A stretch of 64,000 nt of DNA, taken from contig NC_079368.1 of assembly GCF_021018895.1 (NCBI RefSeq), positions 3,131,501 through 3,195,500 on the forward strand. Direction: 5' to 3'. The stretch's first letter is position 1. Each line of letters starts with the position of its first letter. This document shows positions 1-12,100 of the stretch, in pieces. Below the pieces are notes generated by a model that was not told the DNA's origin, searched no databases, and worked only from the letters and a program-made list of their open reading frames with translations. The stretch comes from Seriola aureovittata (lineage: Eukaryota; Chordata; Actinopteri; Carangiformes; Carangidae). Both the position numbers and the translations under genes were made by a program.

Positions 1-161
1 TGATTTTTATCATGCTGAGCATTTGACTGAATGACTGATTCAATGCCTGATTCAAAACCAACACACAAGTTAACAGTCCAGGCTTTCAGCAGTAAAGAGA
101 GCTGTGAACTCAGTTAACCTCAGACTAAATCTGCCGTGATGGTGAATGGGTTCGACTTTAC

Positions 162-3100
162 CTTTGCTATTTTTGGTGTGTCTGAAGCTTCCGACTCAAA
201 GTCGGGGTCATCCATGACAAAAGAGAGCATTTGCTGGGCGACAGGGGCCTCGGGGTCGGTATCAGAGTCCTCAGTTTTGGGTGTGTTTCCCTTCTTCTTG
301 CCTTGTTGCAGGGCTGGCTGTTCAACTGCTGGAATTAAAGTGAGGGAGATGGGCGCTGTGGTCTGGCTTCTGGGCTCTGGAGCTTTAGATGCCACCTTTG
401 GTTTTGTGATATGCACCACAGGCCTGAAACAGGGAGATAATTAATTACCTTAAATATATTAGTATTTTAATTGATATATATATTACATTCATTTTTACAT
501 TTCTTCCTTATGTATTAACGTTACTCACTTATGAACTTCTGCTTCAAAATTTTTTTTATCAATATAATCTACCGTTTTTCTGCAGCAGTGTACACAAAGT
601 TTCTAAAAATCCCACAGACCACTGGAAGTCAGCAACTGTCATGGTTACATTGGCCTTTACAGCTTGAATATGTAAATCATCTAGTCACGACACAGCACTG
701 TATGTGGGAGATCTACATGAGTCACAGCTCAGGCTATGTCTATACACTGCTCTCAACTTGAGTGTAGTGTAAATTGTGATTGGGAATCTGGATAGTATGG
801 GAACAATCTGGTCACAATGGAAAGAAATCGAAGGAAAGAAAGTTGCCTTCAGATGGAAGTCATGACTTTGTTTTTTTGACATGAGAAGTTGAGAGAATTG
901 TTTGAATGAAGTTGAGATAAAACACTACAATGCAACTGATAACAAAACAGGATGTAACAATTTTGTGTTTGGTGTATTTCAACATCAACAAGAAAAGAGA
1001 ATAAGACTGGGATGGAAATAGCTGCTATCACTTCATAAACAGTATATGTTGCACTTCAGTGTCTAGCCTAATAAACAATTGAGTAATCGGGCACACTGCA
1101 GATTACTTGGCCTTAGTAAAATAAAATATGGTTAATTGGTAGGGTTACCAATCCAAAATATGCTAAAAGCCAAAATAGGATCTATTCCACCCTTGATATT
1201 GGCAGCAGAGTTAACCTGCTTTAAAATGAGGAACGTGGAGCATCCTGTGAAGTTCTACGGTAGCATAGGTTTCACAAATAAGGAGATACTTCATCTTTTG
1301 GCTCATTAGCAGCAGCATCATCATCATCATCAGATCATGACATTGAAAACATTGTGAAGAAACTGAGTCTGTTCTATAGTTAGACAAACAAACAGCAGCT
1401 GCCAGAAGCAGCTCAGGATGACACTGACTGTCCTTTCACCATTTTATTGGTTGTTTGTAATATTCCTAAAAAATATTGTTCTCAATTCTAGTAATATTAT
1501 GACTTTATTCCCAAAATTTCTGTTTCCTTTTTTTCCTCATTGTGGTCCTAATACTGTAATATGTGGCCTCACCTGATTCAGTATGCAACCCAACTCTTGG
1601 TCCAGACCAGGCTTTGACTACTGCAATGCCCTTCTGACCAGCCTCCCTTCACACACAGTGAAACCCTTACAGATGAACCAAAGTCTGTCAGAGCAGGGGC
1701 ATCCCACTCTACCTTAAAGAATCTCTTGAACACTCATCTCTAACATTTACATTCACTCATTTGGGAGATGCTTTTATCCAAAACGACTTACAAGTGAGAG
1801 TACCTCCTCTACCTCTAAGAACCTACCAAGTCTAACTAGCTCTTACTATGAATGCTCACTGTACTTCTTGACCTGATCTCCTTGCACTTAATGCAACCTA
1901 ATGTGCGTATGCACACAATTGATAATTACACTCAGTTGGCGGTTTATTAGGAAAACCCTTCTAAAACTAATGCAGTCTAATACAACAGTTCTGCAATAAA
2001 TCCTCCCATCGTGTAGTTTTTCATTTCAGTTCTGTGGTTCTGTTATCTAGACCACCTTCATTGATGGGGTAGGCAAATTAATAGTAACACTTGATATATA
2101 AGACTTACGCTTTCAGCTCAGGTTCACTGTCCAAGTCTTGGTCCTGTGTGATAGTGTGGGCTGCTGGTACTCCTTCCTCCTCGTCACTAGTTAGAGTGAT
2201 ATCTTTACTGGGGGGCAGGGTCTTAGGTTGGGGAAGGCTGGGCTTAGTGTCATCAGGATCGAGCTCATCCTGGAAGCCAGACACCATGGGGTTTCCTCTG
2301 TCTTCGCCATCACTGGAACAGAGAAATAACTTTTACTCATGGAGAGAGGGTCTACTTCTGTGGGCTATTATGCAATGCAGCTGAAACAAGAATCTCCATG
2401 ACATGTACAAATGCATATGTCTAAATTCTCAAAAGTAAATATAACCTATATATCATGACATATCAAAGAAAAGTAAAAAGTTTAAATTTCAAAAATTCAT
2501 GCAGACATCTCACCTGTCACTGTCCAGAGCTGGAGCATGTGCAGGTTGCGGCACCTTGGTCTTTGTGGGCAGGCTGTCCTCCAGGAAACTCTTGTCCAGT
2601 CCCTCATCTGGCACAAAATCATCCACACTCTGAACCTTAGCAGGACACACTGGTGCAGTAGGGTCCTCTGAGGAGAACAATGAGCCAAAATGTATTTGAG
2701 AATAATGAAAAAACTCAACTTCATTCAAATCTTCACTGTAATGTTAAAAAACTCCCATCACATTTCCCCATGTTTCAAAACAATTTTAAAAATCAACACA
2801 AAAAGAAGCTTTGGACAAAAACAGGTGTGAGGTGTTGGATGAGGTCAGCAAAAGGTAGTTGAGAGGGTCTACAAAAACCTGGAGGAAGCAGGAACAGCGT
2901 CTGTGGCAGAACAACACCAGGGAGGTCTGGAGAGGTACGAGGACCATCACTGATGGGTGGTCAAGGCCTTCACCCCCCCCCCAGCTGTGTGTCATACTCC
3001 AGCGCCTCTTTAACCTCAGTTTACATCTGGATAGGGTTCCTGTGTCCATTGGTTCCACTACCGAAGATGGCCCTCTCCAGTGTTGTCCTCACACAGGACA

Positions 3101-6100
3101 GGCCAGGAGGCGCAGTCAGAATCATTGCTTTGTGATGCGTCCTGCATCTTTAACACTGTTCAGCCTGCCCTCCTGCTGGGGAAGAAGATGACTGCCATGC
3201 AGGTTGACGCTCCTCTGGTGTCCTGGATCATGGACTACTTCAGAGGACATCATCAGCATATGTGCCTTCAGTGCTATGTGTCAGACACAGTGGTGAGCAG
3301 TACTGGAGCTCCACAGGGGACTGTCCTATCCCCTTTTCTCTTGAACACTCATCTCTAACATTTACATTCACTCATTTGGGAGATGCTTTTATCCAAAACG
3401 ACTTACAAGTGAGAGTACCTCCTCTACCTCTAAGAACCTACCAAGTCTAACTAGCTCTTACTATGAATGCTCACTGTACTTCTTGACCTGATCTCCTTGC
3501 ACTTAATGCAACCTAATGTGCGTATGCACACAATTGATAATTACACTCAGTTGGCGGTTTATTAGGAAAACCCTTCTAAAACTAATGCAGTCTAATACAA
3601 CAGTTCTGCAATAAATCCTCCCATCGTGTAGTTTTTCATTTCAGTTCTGTGGTTCTGTTATCTAGACCACCTTCATTGATGGGGTAGGCAAATTAATAGT
3701 AACACTTGATATATAAGACTTACGCTTTCAGCTCAGGTTCACTGTCCAAGTCTTGGTCCTGTGTGATAGTGTGGGCTGCTGGTACTCCTTCCTCCTCGTC
3801 ACTAGTTAGAGTGATATCTTTACTGGGGGGCAGGGTCTTAGGTTGGGGAAGGCTGGGCTTAGTGTCATCAGGATCGAGCTCATCCTGGAAGCCAGACACC
3901 ATGGGGTTTCCTCTGTCTTCGCCATCACTGGAACAGAGAAATAACTTTTACTCATGGAGAGAGGGTCTACTTCTGTGGGCTATTATGCAATGCAGCTGAA
4001 ACAAGAATCTCCATGACATGTACAAATGCATATGTCTAAATTCTCAAAAGTAAATATAACCTATATATCATGACATATCAAAGAAAAGTAAAAAGTTTAA
4101 ATTTCAAAAATTCATGCAGACATCTCACCTGTCACTGTCCAGAGCTGGAGCATGTGCAGGTTGCGGCACCTTGGTCTTTGTGGGCAGGCTGTCCTCCAGG
4201 AAACTCTTGTCCAGTCCCTCATCTGGCACAAAATCATCCACACTCTGAACCTTAGCAGGACACACTGGTGCAGTAGGGTCCTCTGAGGAGAACAATGAGC
4301 CAAAATGTATTTGAGAATAATGAAAAAACTCAACTTCATTCAAATCTTCACTGTAATGTTAAAAAACTCCCATCACATTTCCCCATGTTTCAAAACAATT
4401 TTAAAAATCAACACAAAAAGAAGCTTTGGACAAAAACAGGTGTGAGGTGTTGGATGAGGTCAGCAAAAGGTAGTTGAGAGGGTCTACAAAAACCTGGAGG
4501 AAGCAGGAACAGCGTCTGTGGCAGAACAACACCAGGGAGGTCTGGAGAGGTACGAGGACCATCACTGATGGGTGGTCAAGGCCTTCACCCCCCCCCCAGC
4601 TGTGTGTCATACTCCAGCGCCTCTTTAACCTCAGTTTACATCTGGATAGGGTTCCTGTGTCCATTGGTTCCACTACCGAAGATGGCCCTCTCCAGTGTTG
4701 TCCTCACACAGGACAGGCCAGGAGGCGCAGTCAGAATCATTGCTTTGTGATGCGTCCTGCATCTTTAACACTGTTCAGCCTGCCCTCCTGCTGGGGAAGA
4801 AGATGACTGCCATGCAGGTTGACGCTCCTCTGGTGTCCTGGATCATGGACTACTTCAGAGGACATCATCAGCATATGTGCCTTCAGTGCTATGTGTCAGA
4901 CACAGTGGTGAGCAGTACTGGAGCTCCACAGGGGACTGTCCTATCCCCTTTTCTTTTAACCCTGGACACCTCAGACTTCAGGTCCGACACCTGGAGTCAC
5001 CCTCTACACAGTGCTCTGGTTAATCAGAGGAGCACATTGAGCCAGAGACTGAATGACTAAGTGCTCCACTGAATGCAACAGGAAGTCCTTCCTTCCGGTG
5101 GCATTCACTCATACAATTTCCCCTCTTTCTGCACATCTCCATCAGTACTGTTGAGCTACTTTGCACATTTTCATTTTCGCACCATTGTCCATACTGTGAT
5201 TCTACCTCACACAGTTACTACCTGAGCATAGGTTTTTTGATTCTGAGATTCTGATTTTATATTCTACTCCTCTAATATCAAACCTCTCTCCTGTCTAACC
5301 TGGGCCAGATGTTCAATAAAAAGGATAAAGAGAGTCCTCCTCCTTTCCCTTCATAAAACTTTAAGATTAAAGAGACATTAGCCATTAGTTTTAATCATAG
5401 CAGGTGGGGATAGGTAGTGTCTTTATACGTTGTATAAATCCTTTACCAAACCAAAACATTTCCATCCAACAGAAAACAAAAGCCTAAGCATCTGTGCCAG
5501 GAAACTTTGAACAAATGTCTTCCTTATTAATATGTTCGACAATGTGGAGGGCTCACTGTATGTTGTTCCGTATAAAACCTATTGATTGTGATGTATCAAG
5601 ATGAATCAATTGTCGTGCGTCATCTTAAACCTTTGGTCATCAAACAGCCATTTTTTCTAAAAGATACCAAAGACCGTTTGAAGCAGTTAAATGAATATCA
5701 GATAGAAATTAAACATTTTTTTGACCACTCTGGATGTAGAATTAGAGGCCATTGCCAGAGCTTTGTCAAATCTTTATCATATCCCCCAAAGTCATCCCTA
5801 AATGATTTGCTCAATTTTGTTCTAACCACAGATTAGGTCAGCTTTGAAGATCGATTTTATTTGCAAGCTATGGGAGCAGCAGTTGCTGTAATGTAGTTGT
5901 GGGTGACTGGGAATCAGACTTCTTACACAGCAATACTAATCCCTTTCAATCTCAAGTGACTTCTCCTATTGACTGATGGTACTAAATAATGGTATTTGTC
6001 AATTATTGCAACAGCAGTTTCCTTAAATTCTTTACTGATTTGCTGGTCAACTATTTTTTTGCTTAAGTACAGTAAAGAGGACACTCACCTGGTGCAGAAA

Positions 6101-9100
6101 CAGGAGCATCAGCAGCAGGTGATGAACCAAACCAACGGGAGATGAAGCTGCGTTTCTGGGGGGCCAAGGCTCCAGATGCAGCTGAGGACTGTTGGTGCTC
6201 AGGAGACTGGGCTGATGGCTTTGACTCAACAGTAGGTGAAGCTGCCCCGCTAACCGCTGCTGAGGGAGGTGGAGGGGAGGACGCAGACACAGATGGTGAC
6301 TGCGGGATCATCTGAGAGAGGATGGGAGGCTGAGGGGTGCTGGGGCTGGAGCTGCCTGTGGAGGCCCCACTGGGAGGGACGATGGGGGATTGAGAGCCTG
6401 AGGAGGAACCGTTAGCTGGACCAGGAGAGCCATAGCTCTTACTGCGAGACTCCAAGTTCTCCAGGAAACTGCAGAAATCACAAAAGATAAAATGAATAAA
6501 CTGTGATTCACTTCGAAAAATATCTGAGGCTAGGAATACAGTGCACCGTTGTAGAGTATAAATGCCACCCACTCTTGATTTAGTAAATTCCACATGATCA
6601 TTTCAATTGTCTTGACAATGTTTAGACATTGTCCTGTGATAGGTACTTTTTTGAGAGATAAACTAACAGTTTTATTCTGGGATAAAAATAAATACACAGC
6701 GTGTGTAAAACAACTTCACAAATGTGTTTGTCAAGAGGAACACATTGTCGTTGATAGCAATTTGCAGTAACTTGTGATGGAAGTTGTCTTTGTTGGTTAA
6801 ATTACTTTACAGATTCAGTGCTGACTGCCCTGACAAATGTCGATCTGTACTTTTTGGCTGGACCACAACATGTTTACAGATGCAGTGTTGCCAACTTGGT
6901 GCATTTGTTGCTAGATTTAGAGACTTTTTTTCAAACAAGACTGGGTATAAAGCTAGTATATGACTGGACTGTGAATGAACCAACTGTCTGCTTCGGGCTA
7001 CACCTCGTTACGAGCAGTCACCCAGCCGCTCAGAAGCTGCTGGGAAGTCGAGTGGCGCTTCCAGTTCACTGAGCCTCGCCTTCATTACGGTAAATAAACT
7101 ACATCCATTACATGTATCATTATTAAAGGTGGCAGAGGAATAACTAAACATAACACCAGGGTTTCCCACACATTGACTTTACTTGGGCAGGCTGCCCTGG
7201 TATATAACAGCAGCACAAGTATATTGCTGACTCATTTTGACATTTTATTTGTATGTTTTTTAATCTGTCAAAACGACACCATCCGTGATTGATTAAATAT
7301 TCTCTACTCTCTCCCCTGTACTGTTTCGTTCTGCTGACACACAAAGACCAACAGAAAGAAAGAGGGAAAGAAGGAGACGCATGGTATTACATTAGAAGAC
7401 GCAGACACGGTGGATATTGAACGGAGAACTCAGTTCTCAGGCCCAGTCGGTGGTTACAAATACATCCTCACTTTCACACACTGACCATATACAGTTCAGC
7501 CATATACCAGGTTTTGATCTTGAGTCTGAAATACTGGCAGTACCTCTATCCACTATCACCTGTAAATGTTTGAATTGTTTCTTCTGACAATTTACAGCCA
7601 AACTTAGCTGAGAGTCAAGAGCAATAACTGCACCAATGCATTCTTGAGGAAGAAGCTGAAGGAAATGTATCCATTAGCAGCCAGTCTATAGTGTGTTCCC
7701 AGCAGTAACGAGCCCGAGTGGACATATGCAAAGGTGTTCACCAGAAATTAACACAATTCATAATCTGGTGTGCACTGCAAATTTGTGGAAGGTAAAGCTT
7801 TTTCTCATGTCACTCTAGGGGCTCTGTGTAGCAGTATGCATGCAGAGAAGAAAAGAAAAAACATAGGTACATCTCATAGTTTTGATCTTCAGTCTCCTGC
7901 TGGACACAGAGCTCCTCCAGGGTGGCATCCATGTCGAGCTGGTTGGTCTCCAGCTGCCTCAGGAGGGTCTCTCTCTGCATACAAAGTAGTAATCACAAAA
8001 GCACATTAATTTAAACCAGCACAGCCTGGAAAAACTAGGTAAAAACAAAATGTTTATGAAGCAAATGAAAAAAACCTGTAGCTGCAAGAAGGGGATGTTG
8101 AAGAATCTGTGCAGATATTTCAAGCCAAACCCATTCTTCATAGAAGACTCAGCATAGTGGATGTAAGATGATCCCATTGGTCTGTAAAACACAAGTAACT
8201 TGAGTTAAAGCAAGATCATTAATTGTTATAAGAGTGGTTTCAAGGTTAAAATGGTTGACATGTTGGAGCTGCACTAATTAAGCAGAACAAGCTTTAACCT
8301 TCCTGTCGTGTTCGGGTCAAATCTGACCGATTTACAACTTAAAACACTCATAAATATTGTGTTTTACATCTGATTGCCTCAAGGCCTTATGATATCCTCC
8401 ACACTATGCACTTTAACATATAAAAGTGATGATCACCTCTTTCATTGAATTTTGAGTGTTTTAATCAACCTTGTTACACCTGTGGTGTTCCCGGTCAAAA
8501 GTGACCGCCATAGGAAATGAATGGGTATCCAGACTATATTCATCCATCAGACAGAAAACATCCTCATACAGACCACCCCAACTCACTCACTCACTCACTC
8601 ACTCACTCACTTACTCACTCACTCACTCACTCACTCACTCACTCACTCACTCACTCACACATTTCAGACTGAACAATGTCTTTTGCGGGTACACATCTCT
8701 TTCCCGCGCTTATGTGCCGATCGTCCCACGTGAACCAACTTCCTGATGAAACAACGTATCATATCTTCACACAGACTAGACAGGTGTCTGTTATGTGAAC
8801 CCATCTATTTCCCGCACTTTTGTGCCTATCCCCCACGTGAACCGCACCTTCCAGACTAATCAATGTATCATCCTCACACGGACCCCATATATATATAGCT
8901 TGATGTTTGCCTTGCACTCCTTTTACTCTGAGCACAATGAGTAGGCAACTGACCAAGCGGTTCTCTGTCGAAGAGGTTCTGGTCCAGGTTTTTGGACATG
9001 ATGGACTGAGGACTGAAATTGAACCAGAGACAGAGGAGGATGTCTCGGAAGTGGAAGGCAACACAGATTTTGATCCAGACTTTGAGGAGACTGACCAGTC

Positions 9101-12100
9101 AACAGATGGAGAGGGAGAGGCACCTGAAGAACAGGCACCTGAGGAGACATTCCAGTCCAAGAGTGGACACTTGCTCTGGTCTTCATCCACCCAGGACAGA
9201 GGAAGTAGAGCGAGAGTGGAAAACATCAACATCACGCTGGGACGCTCAGATCACAACGTCCTTCATTCCAGCAGCTGTCAGACTCCACAACTTCCTGACT
9301 ATGTGCAAACTTGCACTTTTTCATGTACATATCGTGTGTATTGTGTATATTGTATTATTACTGTATATTTGGTATATTTTTGTTGTATATTTCCATATTT
9401 CCGATGTTTATTCTATAGATGTTTATTTTCTGCTGTGGTAAATGAATTTCCCAATTGTGGGATAGATAAAGTTAATCTAATCTAATCTAATCTAAAGATG
9501 ACGTCAGGGCCAACACGGTATGCTACATCTCGTGTGGATGACATCAAGTCCAGCTTCCAACCTGGAGAGAAATTTCGACCTGATAGACCTCCAATCCTAC
9601 ATAGGTCTGTTGATTTTAGCAGGAGTATATCACTCAAACAATGAGGCTACAAAAAGTCTGTGGGATGCAGAGGGATCTTTGGTTTTCCATTTATTTTTTA
9701 CATTACATGTACATTTTGTAATACATTTTCAGTGCCTATTTGTATTTTCACTGCAGTTATTTTATGTCTAATTCTATAAATTCATGTTAAACACTACTTT
9801 GAGCCATTGTTCACAGCTAAAGAATGTTGAATAAAAATTTGGTGGTGAAAAATGGTTTTTGTGCTAATTTAAGAGCAGTTAAAACAGACCGGTCAATTTT
9901 GACCGGGAACACTAAAGTAAGGGCCGGGAGGTGAACATGACCGGAGGGTTAAATACGACATCTGACTGACATATTATCACCTTAAGTTGTTAAAGAAAAC
10001 TCAGAGCAACACTATTAATTCATTTGGAGTCATGTTTGTGTCCGCCTGATGATGAATAGTTCCTCTCTTTAAAGCTCTGTTTTTGATCTCCACTAAGTCC
10101 TGGGGGAATTATCTGGCTCTTTCGCTGCTAAAGGTCCACTGAGGTCACCAGCCTAACTTTGTCTGTTAGGTTTTTAGTGCTGAGCAGGTAGTCTACCGTC
10201 GGGTTATCAGAGCCTTTTTTGCTGAAAATATCTGCCTACTATGGCTGTAGACAAGATTAAACACATTAGAGATTACAGCCCAGAAGTCAGTAATGACCTA
10301 AAATAAGCTTTAAAAGTACTGTAAAGCTGAGAGGAGCCACACTGATGAGGCAAAACGTAATGACCAGCATGGACCCTCAGAACAGTCTGCAGCTATGAAT
10401 CCCCAGAGGGAGCAGGGTCTGAAGAATTGTGTGCTGGGAAACTTTCCTCTAGTACGTATCATTTTGTGACTATGTTAGCTACAGTTAATTCCATCCCATA
10501 CCAAAATTGCACTAGCAACCTGATGGCACATCTCGGAAATATGCACCCATATGATCGCCAATACAAGTAGTTATGTATCTTGTTGTGGACGTAATGTGCA
10601 AAAATAGATATTCAAATGATTCAAGCCTATGTGTTTTTTTGAGGAGTAATCAAATGTCATTTTTGGCCAATTTTTACAGCAGCTACATAACTGCACCAAA
10701 TCAAGGACCCAAATCTCTTACTCAGATCACAATCTATTACAACATTTCTAACTTTTTATTTATTACAACAACTATAGTGACTGTTTGAGGCTACTGTTTA
10801 AGGAGTGGACATTTGTGTGGTCAGGCAGCAGGGACTTTCTGGCCTTTTACAGAGCCAAGCAGGTATCTGGCTATCTATGTTTCTAATCTGGGGAAACAAA
10901 TTATTAATCTATAATATGATCTGGAACATGCTATTGATTTGTTGTACAAAGAATTAGTATCAGAAAGAATGTTGAGTGGGAACAATCAAACTATTGATTG
11001 ACCTTATACACTTAACCTATTAATTCGAAGTTCCTCTCCAGACATGTTTTAAACTCTGTAAAAATCCTCTGCTGTGCTTAATATTTTGTTTAACATGGTT
11101 TTCACACATAGAAAATGAGAAAAAAGGGAAACTGGGGCTGGAAGCTCATCTACACTTCCTAAATTCTAAATCAATTCTAAAGAAATTCTAAATCAGGCCT
11201 TTCTGGTGAAAGAGCAGTGAGCATCAAGATGGTTAGAGGATGTGACATCACAGAGACTCAGCCACATGTTCGAGCCTCAGTCAGACCCAGACTCAGATGA
11301 GGAGTCTGAGACCAGAATCAGAGACGAGCAGACGGATCAGAGCGGTTAGCGTAGTTAGCATCTTTTATTTGTTTGTGTTGTTTGTTAGCTTGTAACTGTG
11401 TTAGTGGTTGTGTTATGCTAACTCTCTCTCTCTCTGTACTGACAAGGTTTCAGGTTTTTTTTTTAGTCCCGCCCCCTGTCCCCACAAGTTGACACTGGTT
11501 CCTTAGGTTTGTGACATATGAAACCTTGTCTGTCTGAATCTGTTTTCATGAGACTGTGATTGGTTCACTGCAGTTCAAGGTGGAAACACTCAGTCATGGT
11601 GCTGATGATTATTTCGCTCATCATGTCTTGTATTATAGTAAAAACATCATTTGGATGTTTACAAGGTTAAAAACTTGATTTAAGTAAGTTGAGAACACTT
11701 ACTCACAGAATGTCAGCTGCATTTTTTTTTTGAAGATAGGGTTGGAAAAATGTGTGTGCACTTTCTGTTTTCCTAGATTGTGTTACTCTTCCATCTCTCA
11801 CACGTTAGTTTTTCTTTTCTGCCACCTCTGTCTGTCAATACTTCATCACACAATGCAGTCTTGTTATTTGCAGATGCAGCCTATAGGGAAAACTATGCAG
11901 CCTTAATAATATATAGATAATTTTCAAATTCATTGTCCATTTTTAAATCAGATTCCACAGCTGTTGCACGTCTGAGAAATGATGTACTTATTATGTACTA
12001 TACAACTTCAACATGAATTATCGGAGTGAGTGTTTTTGTTTCCATCTCTAACATCTGACCATTTAGTTGCATGCTAATATCTACCTGTTCAGTCCAGCAA

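Larger units (their letters stand above)
1722..3336 (-). repeat. Tandem duplication, copy A (1,615 bp)
   Basis: This block repeats head to tail at 3337-4951 with a constant offset of 1,615 bases. I found no difference between copies, including the ten-C run and the AT-rich parts. It carries a second copy of rabl6 exon 10 (2514-2667) and exon 11 (2109-2312), each with its own splice sites, plus a piece of an L2-type LINE at its right end. Copy A's right edge breaks the LINE reading frame that copy B continues. Confidence 0.97.
8294..9952 (+). mobile_element. Internally deleted piggyBac-type transposon with TTAA target site
   Basis: The element is bounded by TTAA at 8294-8297 and 9949-9952. 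Its ends match as inverted repeats (CCTTCCTGTCGTGTTC against CCCTCCGGTCATGTTC), with a stronger subterminal inverted pair (GTGTTCCCGGTCAAAA at 8480 and its complement near 9890). Inside, from 8938, a frame starts [15 protein letters not shown] with an acidic N-terminal region. From 9498 a second piece encodes [18 protein letters not shown] and [18 protein letters not shown], which are piggyBac transposase segments. The catalytic core is missing, a LINE interrupts the gene and a CTCA microsatellite sits at 8581-8658, so the copy is inactive. It lies in rabl6 intron 6. Confidence 0.85.

Noticed and set aside
120..164. Ending rabl6 at the in-frame TGA at 122-120
   Set aside because: A good donor (AAG|GTAAAG) occurs at 162, and the family protein continues well past this point, so read-through to the stop is less likely.
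1722..4951. Reading the duplicated exons as two separate genes or a longer in-frame RABL6
   Set aside because: Both copies lie between rabl6 exons 9 and 12 and lack other exons. The 358-nt cassette breaks the frame when doubled.
8471..8746. Frames with repeated Leu-Thr-His-Ser; possible CRISPR-like array
   Set aside because: This is a CTCA microsatellite without spacers, in a eukaryotic intron.
8759..9235. 158-codon minus-strand frame
   Set aside because: It is the antisense shadow of the piggyBac transposase N-terminal region.
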